Below, in pieces: positions 32,370-32,443 of a DNA stretch of 32,443 nucleotides (positions are counted from its first letter, which is position 1; each line of letters starts with the position of its first letter). Source of the stretch: Candidatus Bathyarchaeota archaeon (GTDB lineage: Archaea; Thermoproteota; Bathyarchaeia; Bathyarchaeales; Bathycorpusculaceae). Made by a program: the position numbers and the translations under genes. A model generated the notes under the pieces. It did not search any database, was not told the origin of the DNA, and was given only the letters and a program-made list of their open reading frames with translations. Location: contig JAOUPS010000012.1 in NCBI GenBank assembly GCA_029879735.1, positions 1 to 32,443 on the forward strand, written 5' to 3'.

Positions 32370-32443
32370 ATGACTGAAAGAGATCTGCTTGCCTTTTGTG
32401 GCTTGTACTGTGGAGCGTGTGGCTTGCGCGATTTGAAAGAGCC
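32370..32443 (+). CDS. Partial DUF3795-like Cys-rich protein
   Basis: ATG 32370 begins a frame reading LLAFCGLYCGACGLRDLKE that runs off the right edge. The C-G-x-Y-C-G-x-C start is typical of the DUF3795 family of small zinc- or cluster-binding proteins. A TATA-like TTTTTAATAATA lies about 40-50 bases upstream. Confidence 0.75.
   Translation, partial: MTERDLLAFCGLYCGACGLRDLKE

Noticed and set aside
1-32443. CRISPR array or rRNA
   Set aside because: No regularly spaced direct repeats of 20-40 bases and no rRNA-like sequence were seen.

Overview
The window looks archaeal. It carries an STT3/AglB-type oligosaccharyltransferase, a DPAGT1/AglH-type GlcNAc-1-phosphate transferase, Trm5-type and Trm112-type tRNA-modification proteins, a tRNA-Leu(GAG) with an apparent D-arm intron, and TATA-like boxes upstream of Shine-Dalgarno-led genes that often start with TTG or GTG. 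Small Cys-rich families (DUF6485-like, DUF3795-like, CxxC-x17-CxxC) point toward the Thermoproteota/Bathyarchaeia side. That placement is inference from family content; no marker here fixes it.

Region 1 (1-13.1 kb) is a visibly AT-rich surface-glycan accessory island. It holds three glycosyltransferases, a SAM methyltransferase, two left-handed beta-helix acyltransferases, an amidohydrolase, a WbmS-like deacetylase, and a plus-strand run of MaoC hydratase, WecD-like GNAT, sugar epimerase and DegT aminotransferase. Gene strands switch often and at least three decayed genes lie between, as expected of a fast-turnover glycan locus. Region 2 (13.3-16.6 kb, minus strand) has two nucleotide-sugar epimerases around WecB. 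Region 3 (16.8-22.2 kb, plus strand) has aglB, a MOP-family flippase, trm5, a DUF6485-like protein and trm112. Region 4 (22.2-27.7 kb, mostly minus strand) has two very short genes, a cluster of TGCGCGCA-type palindromes, a small membrane protein, the AglH-like lipid-carrier primase, a WecC-like dehydrogenase lacking its catalytic Cys, and an NDP-sugar pyrophosphorylase. Region 5 (27.7 kb to the end) has an MgtE/SLC41 transporter behind a structured leader, a radical SAM protein, the split tRNA-Leu, an ABC-ATPase remnant, a divergent RtcB-like protein, and tRNA-like debris before a DUF3795 gene.

Together, the pyrophosphorylase, WecB, WecC-like protein, epimerases and aminotransferase would make activated sugars. 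The AglH-like protein would start the lipid-linked glycan, the glycosyltransferases extend it, and acyl- and methyltransferases decorate it. The flippase would turn it over and AglB would transfer it to Asn. The points most worth following up are the RtcB-like gene about 300 nt from an apparently intron-bearing tRNA, with a degenerate copy of that tRNA's 3' end on its far side; the Cys-less WecC; the likely AUU start of trm112; the transporter leader with mutually exclusive stems; and a 50-residue zinc protein that is easily missed.
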